Assembly: GCF_003319185.1 (NCBI RefSeq) | Contig: NZ_QOHJ01000004.1 | Span: forward strand, 124,001-188,000 | Direction: 5' to 3' | Source: Blastococcus sp. TF02A-30 | Lineage (GTDB): Bacteria; Actinomycetota; Actinomycetes; Mycobacteriales; Geodermatophilaceae | DNA length: 64,000 bases | Shown: piece by piece, positions 1 to 12,878 of the stretch | Layout of the letters: every line of letters begins with the position of its first letter | Position numbering within the stretch: position 1 is the first letter of the stretch | Program-made: the position numbers and the translations under genes | Notes under the pieces: model-generated | The model's input: the letters and a program-made list of their open reading frames with translations, nothing else | Databases searched by the model: none | Told to the model about the DNA's origin: nothing

Positions 1-111
1 CAGCAGGCCGATCTCCTCCTCGAGGTAGGAGATCTGGCTGAGCAGGGCGGCGACGTCGCGCTCGCGACGCGCCTTCATCTCGTCGGGACCGTTGCTCGGA
101 CCTGGGCCCAT
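1..111 (-). CDS. arc: Proteasome-associated AAA ATPase ARC/Mpa, N-terminal fragment
   Basis: The first 37 residues of a gene that runs off the left edge are visible. The peptide ends in a coiled-coil start (ALLSQISYLEEEIGLL) like the N-terminal coiled coil of ARC/Mpa, the hexameric ring that binds pupylated proteins and feeds them to the 20S proteasome. The ATPase part lies outside the window. Support comes from the next genes, trmI and a RecB-like nuclease, which accompany mpa in mycobacteria. The ATG at 111 is assumed; a second ATG lies 11 codons in. Confidence 0.7.
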   Translation of the reverse strand, partial: MGPGPSNGPDEMKARRERDVAALLSQISYLEEEIGLL

Positions 112-219
112 CGCGCACCTCCGCACACATCGGGAGAGCCAGGAGCCAAATCTATACACGCGCGCCGACAGTCCGCTCCGGGCTCGCGGGCACCGCGCGC
201 AACGTCCGCGTGAACCACC

Positions 220-248
220 GTCCCAGCCGCCCCAGGGGCGGCTGGGAC
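220..248 (-). terminator. Hairpin terminator after trmI
   Basis: A perfect inverted repeat with 14-nt arms (GTCCCAGCCGCCCC, positions 220-233 and 235-248) around one central base lies directly after the trmI stop codon. There is no U-run, as is common for actinobacterial hairpin terminators. It separates trmI from the downstream ARC gene. Confidence 0.6.
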
Positions 249-250
249 CG

Positions 251-1222
<972 letters not shown>

Positions 1223-1223
1223 C

Positions 1224-1229
1224 TAGCCT
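1224..1229 (+). promoter_or_regulatory. -10 element (TAGCCT) of a leaderless transcript
   Basis: TAGCCT ends 7 bases before the ATG at 1237 and there is no Shine-Dalgarno. This fits a leaderless mRNA that starts at or next to the start codon, an arrangement seen at several genes in this window. Confidence 0.45.
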
Positions 1230-1236
1230 CGGGTGC

Positions 1237-2151
1237 ATGACGGCGATCGACGCGCAGCCCGCTCCCCCGGAGGCCACCGCCCCGCGCCGTCCGTCGCTGT
1301 CGCCCAGCCGCGCGGCGGACTTCAAGACCTGCCCGCTGCTGTACCGCTTCCGGACCATCGACCGGCTGCCCGAGCGCAAGTCGCTCGCGGCGGTCCGCGG
1401 CACCCTCGTGCACAGCGTGCTGGAGAAGCTGTACGACCTGCCGGCCGCCCAGCGGACGCCGGAGAGCGCCCTGGAGCTGGTCGAGCCGGCCTGGGCGGAG
1501 CTGCGCGACGAGCCGGGCATCGCCGAGCTGTTCGAGACCTCCCAGGACGACGGCGCCGAGACCGACGCGAACGCCCCCGAGTCGGTGGCCGCCTGGCTCG
1601 CCTCGGCCGGGAAGCTGGTCGAGAAGTACTTCACCCTCGAGGACCCGCGGCGCATCGAGCCGCACGGTCGCGAGGAGCTGGTCGAGGTGACGCTGCCCGA
1701 CGGCCTGCTGCTGCGCGGCTACGTCGACCGGCTGGACGTCGCCCCGAACGGTGCGCTGCGGGTGGTCGACTACAAGACCGGCTCGATGCCCCGCGAGGCG
1801 TTCGAGGCCAAGGCGCTGTTCCAGATGAAGTTCTACGCGCTGGTGCTGTGGCGCACCCGCGGCGTGGTCGCCGCCCAGCTCAAGCTGCTGTACCTCGGCG
1901 ACGGCGACGCGCTCACCTACGCGCCCGACGAGGCCGAGCTGGTGCGCTTCGAGCGCACCCTGCTGGCCATCTGGGCGGCGATCGAGCGGGCCGTCGCCAC
2001 GCAGGACTTCCGGCCGAGCCCCAGCCGGCTCTGCGGCTGGTGCGACCACCAGGCGTTCTGCCCGTCCTTCGGGGGCACTCCCCCGCCGTTCCCGACCGAG
2101 GCCGCCACGGCCGCCGGCTGGCAGACCCTGCCGATCGTCGAGCGCGACTGA
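1237..2151 (+). CDS. RecB-like PD-(D/E)XK nuclease with Fe-S cluster motif
   Basis: A 304-residue protein of the RecB/Cas4-like nuclease family. Visible motifs are RGTLVHSVLEKLY (conserved His), GYVDRLD (metal-binding Asp), VVDYKTG (the D-x-K core) and QMKFYALVLW (Q..Y motif IV). One Cys near the N-terminus (FKTCPLLY) and three at the C-terminus (LCGWCDHQAFC) form the spaced set that holds a 4Fe-4S cluster in AddB/Cas4-type nucleases. The ATG at 1237 is preferred over an upstream GTG because a -10 hexamer lies 7 bases ahead of it. The mycobacterial neighbour Rv2119 is the same kind of protein. The physiological substrate is unknown. Confidence 0.85.
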   Translation: MTAIDAQPAPPEATAPRRPSLSPSRAADFKTCPLLYRFRTIDRLPERKSLAAVRGTLVHSVLEKLYDLPAAQRTPESALELVEPAWAELRDEPGIAELFETSQDDGAETDANAPESVAAWLASAGKLVEKYFTLEDPRRIEPHGREELVEVTLPDGLLLRGYVDRLDVAPNGALRVVDYKTGSMPREAFEAKALFQMKFYALVLWRTRGVVAAQLKLLYLGDGDALTYAPDEAELVRFERTLLAIWAAIERAVATQDFRPSPSRLCGWCDHQAFCPSFGGTPPPFPTEAATAAGWQTLPIVERD

Positions 2152-2159
2152 GCGCAGCG

Positions 2160-2399
2160 TCAGTTCTGCGCCGGCTCGGCGCGGACGTAGGCGACGAGGG
2201 CGTTCGCGTGCCCGTGGCCGAGTCCGTGCTCGTTCTTGAGCCAGTTCACGACGTCCATGTGCTTCTGCAGCGGGCTGGCGCGGACGAGGTCCAGCCACTC
2301 CCCCACCGGGCGCCCGTACTTCTTCTCGATCGAGGGGAAGTAGGACGCCGGTCCCTTGACGCTGCCCGCGCTCACGCTGCTCTCCTGCCATCCGGTCAC
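2160..2399 (-). CDS. DUF4287 domain protein
   Basis: A 79-residue protein with the DUF4287 pattern: KGPASYFPSIEKKYGRP, then WLKNEHGLGHGHANALVAY near the C-terminus. The family is common in actinobacteria and its function is not established. It is convergent with the RecB-like gene, only 8 bases apart, and stands alone on its strand. Confidence 0.8.
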   Translation of the reverse strand: MTGWQESSVSAGSVKGPASYFPSIEKKYGRPVGEWLDLVRASPLQKHMDVVNWLKNEHGLGHGHANALVAYVRAEPAQN

Positions 2400-2464
2400 G
2401 GCCCCACGTGGGCCGCCGTCAGGAGATCAGACCAGGGCAGCGCCCGGAACCCATCGGTGGGAGG

Positions 2465-3175
2465 TCAGCTCGCCGGGCTGCCCGCCGGCGCCCGCCCGTT
2501 CAGCGCCGCGGCGAGGTCGTCGACCGCGAGGCCCACGAGCGACTCCACCTGGGTCAGCCCCGGCGCCGGCGGGACCTGCTGCATGCCCGCCACCCCGAGC
2601 ACCGCCGCGCCCGCGGTCAGACCCGAGGTGACGCCGGTCAGCGAGTCCTCCACGACCACGCACTCCCCCGGCCGCACGCCGAGGGCCGCCATCGCCTGCA
2701 GGTACGGCGCGGGGTCGGGCTTGCGCGCCGGCACCTCGTCGCCGCAGACGGTGAGGTCGAACGGGCTCTCGCCGTCGAACGCCGCGACGACGTGCGCGAT
2801 CACGAGATCGGCGACGGCGCGGCCCGTCGTCGTCACCAGGGCGGTCCGCAGGCCGGCCGCGCGGACGGCCGCCAGCAGTTCCCGCGCCCCGGGCTGCCAC
2901 CGGACCGACCGGGCCATCATGTCCGCCACGGCGGACTCGATGCCGGCGATGTCCTCGGCCTGCTCCTCCGGGGTGCGCACCACGCCGAGGTCGGCGTAGA
3001 GGATGCCCATCGACACCGCCATGCTCGACCCGACGGTGCGGGCCCGGGCCTCCGCGGACATCCGGCCGCCCAGCCGCGCGGCCAGGGCGAACATCGCCTC
3101 GCCCCAGTACTCCTCGGTCTCGACGAGCGTGCCGTCCATGTCGAAGAGGACGGCGCGCAGCTCCGGTCGGCTCAT
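2465..3175 (-). CDS. HAD-superfamily phosphatase (beta-phosphoglucomutase-like)
   Basis: A 236-residue HAD hydrolase. Motif I is LFDMDGTLVETEEYW near the start with both nucleophilic Asp residues, the motif III Lys is in RKPDPAPY, and motif IV is VVEDSLTGV. The helical cap after motif I places it in the beta-phosphoglucomutase/phosphatase subfamily; the substrate cannot be read from the sequence. The ATG at 3175 overlaps the stop of the upstream cell-wall gene (ATGA), so the two are probably translationally coupled. Confidence 0.85.
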   Translation of the reverse strand: MSRPELRAVLFDMDGTLVETEEYWGEAMFALAARLGGRMSAEARARTVGSSMAVSMGILYADLGVVRTPEEQAEDIAGIESAVADMMARSVRWQPGARELLAAVRAAGLRTALVTTTGRAVADLVIAHVVAAFDGESPFDLTVCGDEVPARKPDPAPYLQAMAALGVRPGECVVVEDSLTGVTSGLTAGAAVLGVAGMQQVPPAPGLTQVESLVGLAVDDLAAALNGRAPAGSPAS

Positions 3176-4038
3176 CCCCGGTAGTTCACGTGCACGTGGT
3201 CCATGTGGTTGGCCGTGGCGCTGCCGCGGTCCTCCATGGTCTTCCACGAGCCGCCCGGGGAGGAGAGCATCCGCTGCTTCCAGATGATGTACTCCACGCC
3301 CAGCTCGTCCCAGTGCGCCCGGTGGTAGTCGACGATCGCGTCGCCGAGGGCGCCGCTGGTCATGTAGTCCAGGGCGAGGCCGGAGGGGTGTCCACCAGGG
3401 TCGGCCGCGCTGGCGCGCGTGCCGCCGATGGTCATCCCGGCGGCACCGGGCACGTGGGTGACGACGGCGTTCGCGGCGGCCTGGGCCACCGCCTTGATCG
3501 GGCCGGCGCTGTTGCTGATCCGCGCGACGGCGGTGGCGGCCGCCGGAGCGGCGGCGGCGACCTCGGCCACCTGGGCGGCCTTTGCGGCCTCCGCCTCGGC
3601 AGCGGCCCGGGCGGCGGCAGCCGCGGCCGCCTCGGCAGCCGCACGGGCCTCCGCCTCCGCCTTCGCCGCGGCGGCGGACTCCTCCGCCTGCGCCTGCACG
3701 GTGGCCGCCTCGACCTGCTCGGCGTCGCGCTCGGCGCGGCTCGCGGTGAGCTCCTGCAGCTGCTCGGGTGCCGCCGAGGCCGCGGCGTCGGCGGACGACG
3801 CGGTGATGCCCAGGGCGTCCGCCACCGATGCCGCGTCGCGGGTGCCGGCCTCGGCGGGCTCGCCCGGGAGCAGGTTCACCACGGCGATCGCGCAGACGCC
3901 GGCGATGCCCAGCGAGTAGGCGACGCGGGAACTGGGGGCCGGCCGGAACCGGCGGGCGGTGCGGGTGGAACGGGGGGCGGCGACCTCGTCGGTACCGGTG
4001 GCGCCGTCGTCGTGCACGTGCGTGTTCAGGCTCGCCAC
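3172..4038 (-). CDS. Membrane-anchored cell-wall hydrolase-like protein with coiled coil and ARB_07466-like C-terminal domain
   Basis: A 288-residue protein. A short cytoplasmic N-terminus is followed by one membrane segment (about 38-58), a long Ala/Glu-rich coiled coil (about 90-170), and a C-terminal domain with GGHPSGLALDYM and a closing HMDHVHVNY. The spaced His, Asp and HxDHVH residues resemble zinc ligands of LAS-type peptidoglycan peptidases and the C-terminal domain of the fungal ARB_07466 protein. It probably acts outside the membrane on peptidoglycan. The c-di-AMP riboswitch in its leader fits a wall-remodelling role, since this switch often precedes such genes in actinobacteria. 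The HAD gene follows with a 4-base overlap. Confidence 0.75.
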   Translation of the reverse strand: MASLNTHVHDDGATGTDEVAAPRSTRTARRFRPAPSSRVAYSLGIAGVCAIAVVNLLPGEPAEAGTRDAASVADALGITASSADAAASAAPEQLQELTASRAERDAEQVEAATVQAQAEESAAAAKAEAEARAAAEAAAAAAARAAAEAEAAKAAQVAEVAAAAPAAATAVARISNSAGPIKAVAQAAANAVVTHVPGAAGMTIGGTRASAADPGGHPSGLALDYMTSGALGDAIVDYHRAHWDELGVEYIIWKQRMLSSPGGSWKTMEDRGSATANHMDHVHVNYRG

Positions 4039-4054
4039 AGGGGCGGAACTCCGT

Positions 4055-4190
4055 TCTTCCAGTACCGCCTACCGGGTTAGCTGACGGGTTCGGGCGGGAA
4101 GACGCCCTACCGGCGCGCAGGCACGCGCGCAGGATTCACCCCAGGGGAACCATGGGTCCCCGGTCCGCGCGCGGCACTCCACCGTGCGCG
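4055..4190 (-). ncRNA. c-di-AMP riboswitch (ydaO/yuaA class)
   Basis: Read on the minus strand, the leader of the cell-wall hydrolase gene contains, in order, GGGGACC with a hairpin (about 4144-4161), GGGGTGAATCC (4142-4132), a variable GC-rich hairpin, CTTCCCGCCCGAACCCGTCAG (its end at 4081) and CTAACCCGGTAGGCGG (4080-4065). These conserved blocks and their order are the hallmark of the ydaO/yuaA RNA that binds cyclic di-AMP and usually switches off wall-hydrolase and ion-transport genes in actinobacteria. The last conserved block ends about 25 bases before the start codon. Boundaries are approximate. Confidence 0.85.
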
Positions 4191-4252
4191 GTTCGGCGGC
4201 GTCCGGCCGAGGTCCTCGTTCTGAGGCGCGGGGCTCGGGCAGACGGAGAACA

Positions 4253-4281
4253 AACCTACTCACGTCGTCGGCCCACGGCAC
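4253..4281 (-). promoter_or_regulatory. Probable promoter of the riboswitch-controlled transcript
   Basis: On the minus strand GTGCCG (4281-4276) and TAGGTT (4258-4253) are separated by 17 bases, a sigma-70-type arrangement. The transcript would begin near 4246, about 55 bases before the riboswitch core. The rest of the 345-base gap between metH and the cell-wall gene (4282-4383) shows only GC-rich inverted repeats and no gene. Confidence 0.45.
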
Positions 4282-4383
4282 CTCCACGACCGGACCGGTC
4301 CGTCACGCGGTACCCGTCGCCGCAGGTGAGCGGAGCGCGCCGTCCCGGCCCATGGCGCAGCTCACGTGCCCGCCGGCGTGTCG

Positions 4384-8178
<3,795 letters not shown>

Positions 8179-8184
8179 CGACCA

Positions 8185-8190
8185 AGACTA
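8185..8190 (-). promoter_or_regulatory. -10 element (TAGTCT) of leaderless metH
   Basis: TAGTCT on the minus strand ends 6 bases before the metH GTG at 8178, and no Shine-Dalgarno precedes the start. Confidence 0.45.
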
Positions 8191-8278
8191 GACGCGCGGG
8201 ACCGGACGGAGGTTCCCGCCACGTGGACCCGCCCGCGCCGATCGGGCGAGGAGCAGGGGCGTTGTCGGCGGACCGACG

Positions 8279-8284
8279 TAGGCT
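8279..8284 (+). promoter_or_regulatory. -10 element (TAGGCT) of the PAC2 gene
   Basis: TAGGCT ends 7 bases before the GTG at 8292, consistent with a leaderless transcript. This supports that start over the ATG four codons later. Confidence 0.4.
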
Positions 8285-8291
8285 CGGAGGG

Positions 8292-9161
8292 GTGATCGAC
8301 CCGATGTCCGGCACCGACGACCTGCCCGAGCTGACCGACGCCGTGGCGGTGGTCGCCTTCGAGGGCTGGAACGACGCCGGGGACGCCGCGACCGGGGCCG
8401 TCGAGCACCTCGAGCTGATCTGGGACGCGAAGCCCCTGGCCGCCCTGGACCCCGAGGACTACTACGACTTCCAGGTGAACCGGCCCACCGTCTCCCTGGT
8501 GGGCGGGGTGAACCGGCGGATCGAGTGGCCGACCACCCGGCTGTCGGTGGCCCGGCCCCCGGGCAGCGACCACGACATCGTGCTCATCCGGGGCATCGAG
8601 CCCAACATGCGCTGGCGGGGCTTCTGCGAGGAGCTCATCGAGCTGCTCCAGGAGCTCGACGTGCAGACCGTCGTCGCGCTCGGCGCACTGCTCGCCGACA
8701 CGCCGCACACCCGGCCCACCCCCGTGACCGGCTCGGCCTACGACGACGAGTCGGCGCAGGCGTACGGGCTGGAGACGTCTCGCTACGAGGGGCCCACCGG
8801 CATCCTGGGCGTGTTCCAGGACGCCTGCGTGCAGGCCGGCATCCCGGCGATCAGCTTCTGGGCCGCCGTGCCGCACTACGTCTCGCAGCCGCCGTCGCCG
8901 CGGGCGACCGTGGCGCTGCTGCAGCGCGTCGAGGAGGTCCTGGAGCTCACCGTGCCGCTCGGTGCGCTGCCGCAGCAGGCCGACGACTGGGTCAAGACCG
9001 TCGACGAGATGGCCCGCGAGGACGACGAGGTCGTGGAGTACGTGCGCTCCCTCGAGGAGCGGGCGACCGAGGTCGACCTCTCCCAGGCCAACGGCGACCA
9101 GATCGCCCGCGAGTTCGAGCGCTACCTCAGGCGCCGTGGCGGCTCCGCCGGCGGAGCCTGA
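8292..9161 (+). CDS. PAC2 family protein (proteasome assembly chaperone-like)
   Basis: A 289-residue PAC2-domain protein recognised by AVVAFEGWNDAGDAAT near the N-terminus, DIVLIRGIEPNMRW and ALGALLADTPHTRPTPV. PAC2 is named for a eukaryotic proteasome assembly chaperone; the bacterial role is not proven, but the gene is conserved near metH and mshC in actinobacteria (Rv2125 in M. tuberculosis). The ATG at 8304 is an alternative start. The last 70 residues are charged and helical. Confidence 0.85.
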   Translation: MIDPMSGTDDLPELTDAVAVVAFEGWNDAGDAATGAVEHLELIWDAKPLAALDPEDYYDFQVNRPTVSLVGGVNRRIEWPTTRLSVARPPGSDHDIVLIRGIEPNMRWRGFCEELIELLQELDVQTVVALGALLADTPHTRPTPVTGSAYDDESAQAYGLETSRYEGPTGILGVFQDACVQAGIPAISFWAAVPHYVSQPPSPRATVALLQRVEEVLELTVPLGALPQQADDWVKTVDEMAREDDEVVEYVRSLEERATEVDLSQANGDQIAREFERYLRRRGGSAGGA

Positions 9162-9166
9162 CAGAG

Positions 9167-9219
9167 GGCCCCCTCCTCCCCACCCCTCGCACGCTCGGGG
9201 CGGTGCCCTGGAGGGGGCC
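9167..9219. terminator. Bidirectional terminator between convergent genes
   Basis: An inverted repeat GGCCCCCTCC (9167-9176) with GGAGGGGGCC (9210-9219) lies between the convergent PAC2 and dgt genes. The loop is 33 bases. Confidence 0.5.
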
Positions 9220-9233
9220 GGAGGCGCTCGGCC

Positions 9234-10265
9234 CTAGCGCAGCAGCGGCCGCATGCGGGCGCTGGCGTCGTCGCCGAACAGCCGGTCGTGCGTGTTGAGC
9301 GCGAACCGGTCGGTCATGCCGGACACGTAGTCCACGACCTGGGTGAGCACGTCGGCCTCGGGGTCGCGGTAGCTCTCCGGCATCAGCTCCGGGTGCGCGA
9401 CGTGGTGGTCGACGAGCCGGCGGATGACGCTGATGGTCAGGTGCTTCTGCCCCGCGGCGGTCTCGGAGTTGTAGACCCGCTCGAACATGAAGGCCCGCAG
9501 CTCGTGCATCGCCTCCAGCGGCTCGGGCGACATGACCACGCGCCCGCCGTCGGCCAGCGAGCCCTCGACGACGGCGTCGATCATCGCGCCCACCATCTGG
9601 CTGCCGGGCTCGCCGAACACCGCGCGGGCGCGGGCGGGCAGGTCGGTCGGCCGCAGCACCCCCGCCCGGACGGCGTCCAGCGCGTCGTGGGACAGGTAGC
9701 CGATCCGGTCGGCGTACCGCACGCACTCGCCCTCGCGGGTGGACGGCGGCGGGTCGATCTTCCAGCTGTGCGCGCGGACCCCGTCGCGGACCTCCCAGGT
9801 GAGGTTCAGGTGCTCGAGGACCTCCACGATGCGCACGCCCTGGGCGGCGTGGTGCCAGCCGCCGGGCACGTAGGGGTCGAAGGCGTCCTCGCCGATGTGT
9901 CCGAACGGCGAGTGGCCCACGTCGTGCGCCAGCGCGATCGCCTCGGCCAGGGTCTCGTTGAGGCCGAGCGCCCGGGCCAGCGAGCGGGCCACCTGGGTGA
10001 CCTGCAGCGTGTGGGTCAGCCGGGTGACGAAGTGGTCGCCGTCGGGGTTGAGGAAGACCTGCGTCTTGTGCTTGAGCCGGCGGAAGGCCTTGGCGTGCAG
10101 GATCCGGTCGCGGTCGCGCTCGAAGGCGGTGCGCAGCGGGTCCTCGGGCTCGGGGCGCTCGCGGCCGCGGGTGGCCGCCGACCGCGTGGCAGAGGGGGCG
10201 AGCAGCTCCTCCTCGCGCTCCCGCGCCGCCCGGTCGGTGAACCGGAAGGCACCGCCGCCGGCCAT
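9234..10265 (-). CDS. dgt: Deoxyguanosinetriphosphate triphosphohydrolase-like protein
   Basis: A 343-residue HD-domain protein of the dGTPase family, which splits dNTPs into nucleoside and triphosphate. The metal site is seen as RLTHTLQV and HDVGHSPFGHIGE, with RRLKHKTQVF ahead and the C-terminal dGTPase helical region. It starts one base inside the mshC stop (TGATG), so it is the second gene of an operon with mshC. Substrate preference within the family cannot be told from sequence. Confidence 0.92.
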   Translation of the reverse strand: MAGGGAFRFTDRAAREREEELLAPSATRSAATRGRERPEPEDPLRTAFERDRDRILHAKAFRRLKHKTQVFLNPDGDHFVTRLTHTLQVTQVARSLARALGLNETLAEAIALAHDVGHSPFGHIGEDAFDPYVPGGWHHAAQGVRIVEVLEHLNLTWEVRDGVRAHSWKIDPPPSTREGECVRYADRIGYLSHDALDAVRAGVLRPTDLPARARAVFGEPGSQMVGAMIDAVVEGSLADGGRVVMSPEPLEAMHELRAFMFERVYNSETAAGQKHLTISVIRRLVDHHVAHPELMPESYRDPEADVLTQVVDYVSGMTDRFALNTHDRLFGDDASARMRPLLR

Positions 10266-11515
10266 CAGCAGTCCTGCAGCGCCACGCCGAGCAGGGCGTC
10301 GACCGTGTCGCACACGACGGCCGGGGCCTGCTCCTCGCGCTCGCCCTCGCCGGAGAGGGTGGCCGCGGCCCACGCGTCGACCAGCGCGATCGCGCCGGGG
10401 CTGTCCAGGTCGTCGGCCAGCCGCTCCCGCACGCCGTGCAGCACCGGGCCGGCCGGTGCGCCGGAGTCCTGGGCGACGGCGCGGCGCCAGGTGCCCAGCC
10501 GCTGCTGCGCCTCGCGCAGCAGGTCGGGGGTCCAGGCCCGGTCGGTGCGGTAGTGGCCCGACAGCAGCGCCAGCCGGATCGCCATGGGGTCGACGCCCTC
10601 GCCGCGGAGCTTGGAGACGAACACCAGGTTCCCGCGGCTCTTGCTCATCTTCTCGCCGTCGAGGCCGATCATCGCCGCGTGCACGTAGGCCTGGGCGAAG
10701 GGCTTGGTGCCGGTGAGCGCCTCGCCGTGGACGGCGGAGTACTCGTGGTGCGGGAACACCAGGTCGCTGCCGCCGCCCTGCACGTCGAAGCCCATGCCGA
10801 TGGTGTCCAGCGCGATGGCCGCGCACTCGATGTGCCACCCCGGGCGGCCCTTCGCCCCGCGCGGGCCCGGCCACGACGGCTCGCCCTCGCGCTCACCACG
10901 CCACAGCATGGGGTCCAGCGGCTGGCGCTTGCCCGGGCGCTCCGGGTCTCCCCCGCGCTCGGCGAAGAAGCCCAGCATGGTGGCCTCGTCGTAGCGGGAC
11001 TCGCTGCCGAAGCCCGGGGCCCGCGAGATGTCGTGGTAGACGTCACCGGTGCCGTCGTCCAGGACGTAGGCCAGCCCCTCGTCGAGCAGCGTCTCGATGT
11101 AGCCGACGATGCGCGGGATCGCCTCGACGGCGCCGACGTAGTCCTCCGGCGGCAGCACGCGCAGCGCGGTCATGTCCTCGCGGAACAGGGCCGTCTCGCG
11201 CATGGCCAGGACGATCCAGTCCTCGTTGTCGCGGTCGGCGCGCTCGAGCAGCGGGTCGTCGATGTCGGTGACGTTCTGGACGTAGTGCACCGCGTGCCCG
11301 GCGTCCCGCCACACCCGGTTGACCAGGTCGAAGGCCAGGTAGGTGGCCGCGTGGCCGAGGTGCGTGGCGTCGTAGGGGGTGATCCCGCAGACGTACATCC
11401 GCGCCGTGCGGTCCGGGTTCGTGGCCACCACCTCGCCGCGGGCGGTGTCGTGGACCTTGAGCACGGGGCCGGTCCCGGGCAGGGTCGGCAGCAGCGGAGC
11501 GGGCCAGGAGAGCAC
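10265..11515 (-). CDS. mshC: Mycothiol synthesis cysteine ligase MshC
   Basis: A 416-residue class I synthetase-like enzyme that joins cysteine to glucosaminyl-inositol in mycothiol synthesis, using ATP. It has the zinc Cys in [17 protein letters not shown] together with the HLGH form of the HIGH motif, GWHIECAA, and the KMSKS loop. It resembles cysteinyl-tRNA synthetase, but the shorter length and the early [10 protein letters not shown] form mark MshC. Its presence implies the host makes mycothiol. The GTG start lies 6 bases after TAGGCT, so it is probably leaderless. dgt follows in the same operon. Confidence 0.93.
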   Translation of the reverse strand: MLSWPAPLLPTLPGTGPVLKVHDTARGEVVATNPDRTARMYVCGITPYDATHLGHAATYLAFDLVNRVWRDAGHAVHYVQNVTDIDDPLLERADRDNEDWIVLAMRETALFREDMTALRVLPPEDYVGAVEAIPRIVGYIETLLDEGLAYVLDDGTGDVYHDISRAPGFGSESRYDEATMLGFFAERGGDPERPGKRQPLDPMLWRGEREGEPSWPGPRGAKGRPGWHIECAAIALDTIGMGFDVQGGGSDLVFPHHEYSAVHGEALTGTKPFAQAYVHAAMIGLDGEKMSKSRGNLVFVSKLRGEGVDPMAIRLALLSGHYRTDRAWTPDLLREAQQRLGTWRRAVAQDSGAPAGPVLHGVRERLADDLDSPGAIALVDAWAAATLSGEGEREEQAPAVVCDTVDALLGVALQDC

Positions 11516-11587
11516 GGCACGAGCCTAGTTCGCAGGTCCGACGCCGCTGGGCCGCCGGTCGGCCCGGCCGACCCGGGAGGGGGATGC

Positions 11588-12304
11588 GTGGAGGTCGACC
11601 AGTACCTGCCGGCGCTGCAGCGGGTGAACGCCCGCTTCGCCGACGTCGTGTCGGAGGCGGTGCTCGCCCACGGGTGGCGCGCCGCGGTCCCGGGCTGCCC
11701 CGGCTGGACGCTGGCCGACCTGGCCTGGCACCTGGCCGAGGTGCAGCACTTCTGGGCCTGGGTGGTCCGCACCCGCGCCCAGGACCCGTCCACGTACGTC
11801 GAGCCCCGACGGCGCACCGACGACGAGCTGATCGGCTACGTGCTCGCCCAGAGCGCCGAGCTGGAGACCGTCCTGGCCGGCGCCGACCCGGCGGAGCGGG
11901 TGTGGACGTGGGCGCCGCGGCAGGACGTCGCCTTCGTGCTGCGCCGGCAGGCCCACGAGGCGACCGTCCACACCGTGGACGCCGAGCAGGTCATCGGCGA
12001 CGTCCGCCCGATCCCGGCCGAGCTCGGCCTCGACGGCCTCGACGAGTGGCTCGAGGTGATGGTGCCCGGCGCGCTGCCCGGCGGAGCGCCCGAGGGCGCG
12101 CACCCGGTGGTGTTCCACGCCGTGGACGCCGACGCCGAGCGCACCCTGTTCCCCGGCTCCCGTCCCTTCCCCATCGCCACGCTGACCGGGACGGCCGGCG
12201 ACCTGCTGCTGGCCGCCTGGCGCCGGGTGCCGCTGGAGGTGGTGACCGTCGACGGCGACGGCCTCCAGGCGGCCGCGATGATCGGCCTGGTGGAGCTGGA
12301 CTGA
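11588..12304 (+). CDS. Maleylpyruvate isomerase family (MDMPI, DinB-like) mycothiol-dependent protein
   Basis: A 238-residue protein with an N-terminal MDMPI/DinB four-helix domain: GCPGWTLADLAWHLAEVQHFW, with metal-binding His here and at RQAHEATVH, and a C-terminal domain ending GDGLQAAAMI. Members use mycothiol as cofactor in isomerase or transferase reactions, and the position beside mshC fits that. The reaction is not known. The GTG start is chosen because the conserved domain begins within a few residues of it. Confidence 0.8.
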   Translation: MEVDQYLPALQRVNARFADVVSEAVLAHGWRAAVPGCPGWTLADLAWHLAEVQHFWAWVVRTRAQDPSTYVEPRRRTDDELIGYVLAQSAELETVLAGADPAERVWTWAPRQDVAFVLRRQAHEATVHTVDAEQVIGDVRPIPAELGLDGLDEWLEVMVPGALPGGAPEGAHPVVFHAVDADAERTLFPGSRPFPIATLTGTAGDLLLAAWRRVPLEVVTVDGDGLQAAAMIGLVELD

Positions 12305-12318
12305 CGCCTGCGGAGAGC

Positions 12319-12834
12319 TCAGCAGACGAAGGCCGACCAGCAGAGCTCGTTGCGCCGCCGCTGGTCGTCGAGGACCAGCTCGCGGACGGCGTCCGGCAGC
12401 TGGTCGCGCTGCCACCGGCACTCGCGCCGCCCGGCCGCCTCCGCCTCCCCCGGTGGGGCCGCCGCACGGGCGGCCTTGATGGCGTACGCGGCCGCTCCGA
12501 GGTCGTGCTCGGCCACGTGCGCCACGACCGCCGCCTGCCCCGCGGCGTAGGCGGCGTGCCGGGCGGCGCCGGTCAGGTCCCTGGCCGCGCCCATCGCGTG
12601 ACCGCCCGCGGCGCGCGCCCGCATCATCGGCAGGTCCCCGCCGGCCCAAGCACGTGCGGCCTCGATCGCCCGCCGCGGCCTCGGGTCGTCGGGCCGGACC
12701 GCCTCGAAGAACGGTAGGACGTGCTCGGCGCACGCCGCGGCCCACAGCGCGAGCAGGTGGTGGTCCTCGTCCGTGAGCGATCCACCACGGCGGACGGTCA
12801 CCAGGCGGGGGTCGCGGACCTTCGGGAGGATCAC
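12319..12834 (-). CDS. Putative immunity-like protein (Imm-5-like family)
   Basis: A 171-residue all-helical, Ala-rich protein beginning VILPKVRDPRLVTVRRGG, with a central GAARDLTGAARHAAYAAGQAA and AVVAHVAEHDLGAAAYA. I recognise it as the family annotated as putative immunity protein in actinobacteria. No toxin gene is adjacent, so the immunity label is nominal. The GTG start lies 8 bases after a TACCGT -10-like element, facing the divergent PaiB gene. Confidence 0.65.
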   Translation of the reverse strand: MILPKVRDPRLVTVRRGGSLTDEDHHLLALWAAACAEHVLPFFEAVRPDDPRPRRAIEAARAWAGGDLPMMRARAAGGHAMGAARDLTGAARHAAYAAGQAAVVAHVAEHDLGAAAYAIKAARAAAPPGEAEAAGRRECRWQRDQLPDAVRELVLDDQRRRNELCWSAFVC

Positions 12835-12865
12835 CGCCCGGGACGGTACCGGGCAGCGCGGGCGC

Positions 12866-12871
12866 TAGCGT
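12866..12871 (+). promoter_or_regulatory. -10 element (TAGCGT) of the PaiB-like gene
   Basis: TAGCGT ends 7 bases before the ATG at 12879, in the same geometry as other leaderless genes of this window. Confidence 0.4.
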
Positions 12872-12878
12872 CTGGCGG

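Noticed and set aside
8179-8291. Cobalamin or SAM riboswitch before metH
   Set aside because: The divergent gap is only about 110 bases, the -10 is 6 bases from the metH start and no B12-box or SAM-box elements are visible.
12319-12834. Toxin-immunity system
   Set aside because: The family name is immunity-like but no toxin, secretion or polymorphic-toxin gene is nearby.
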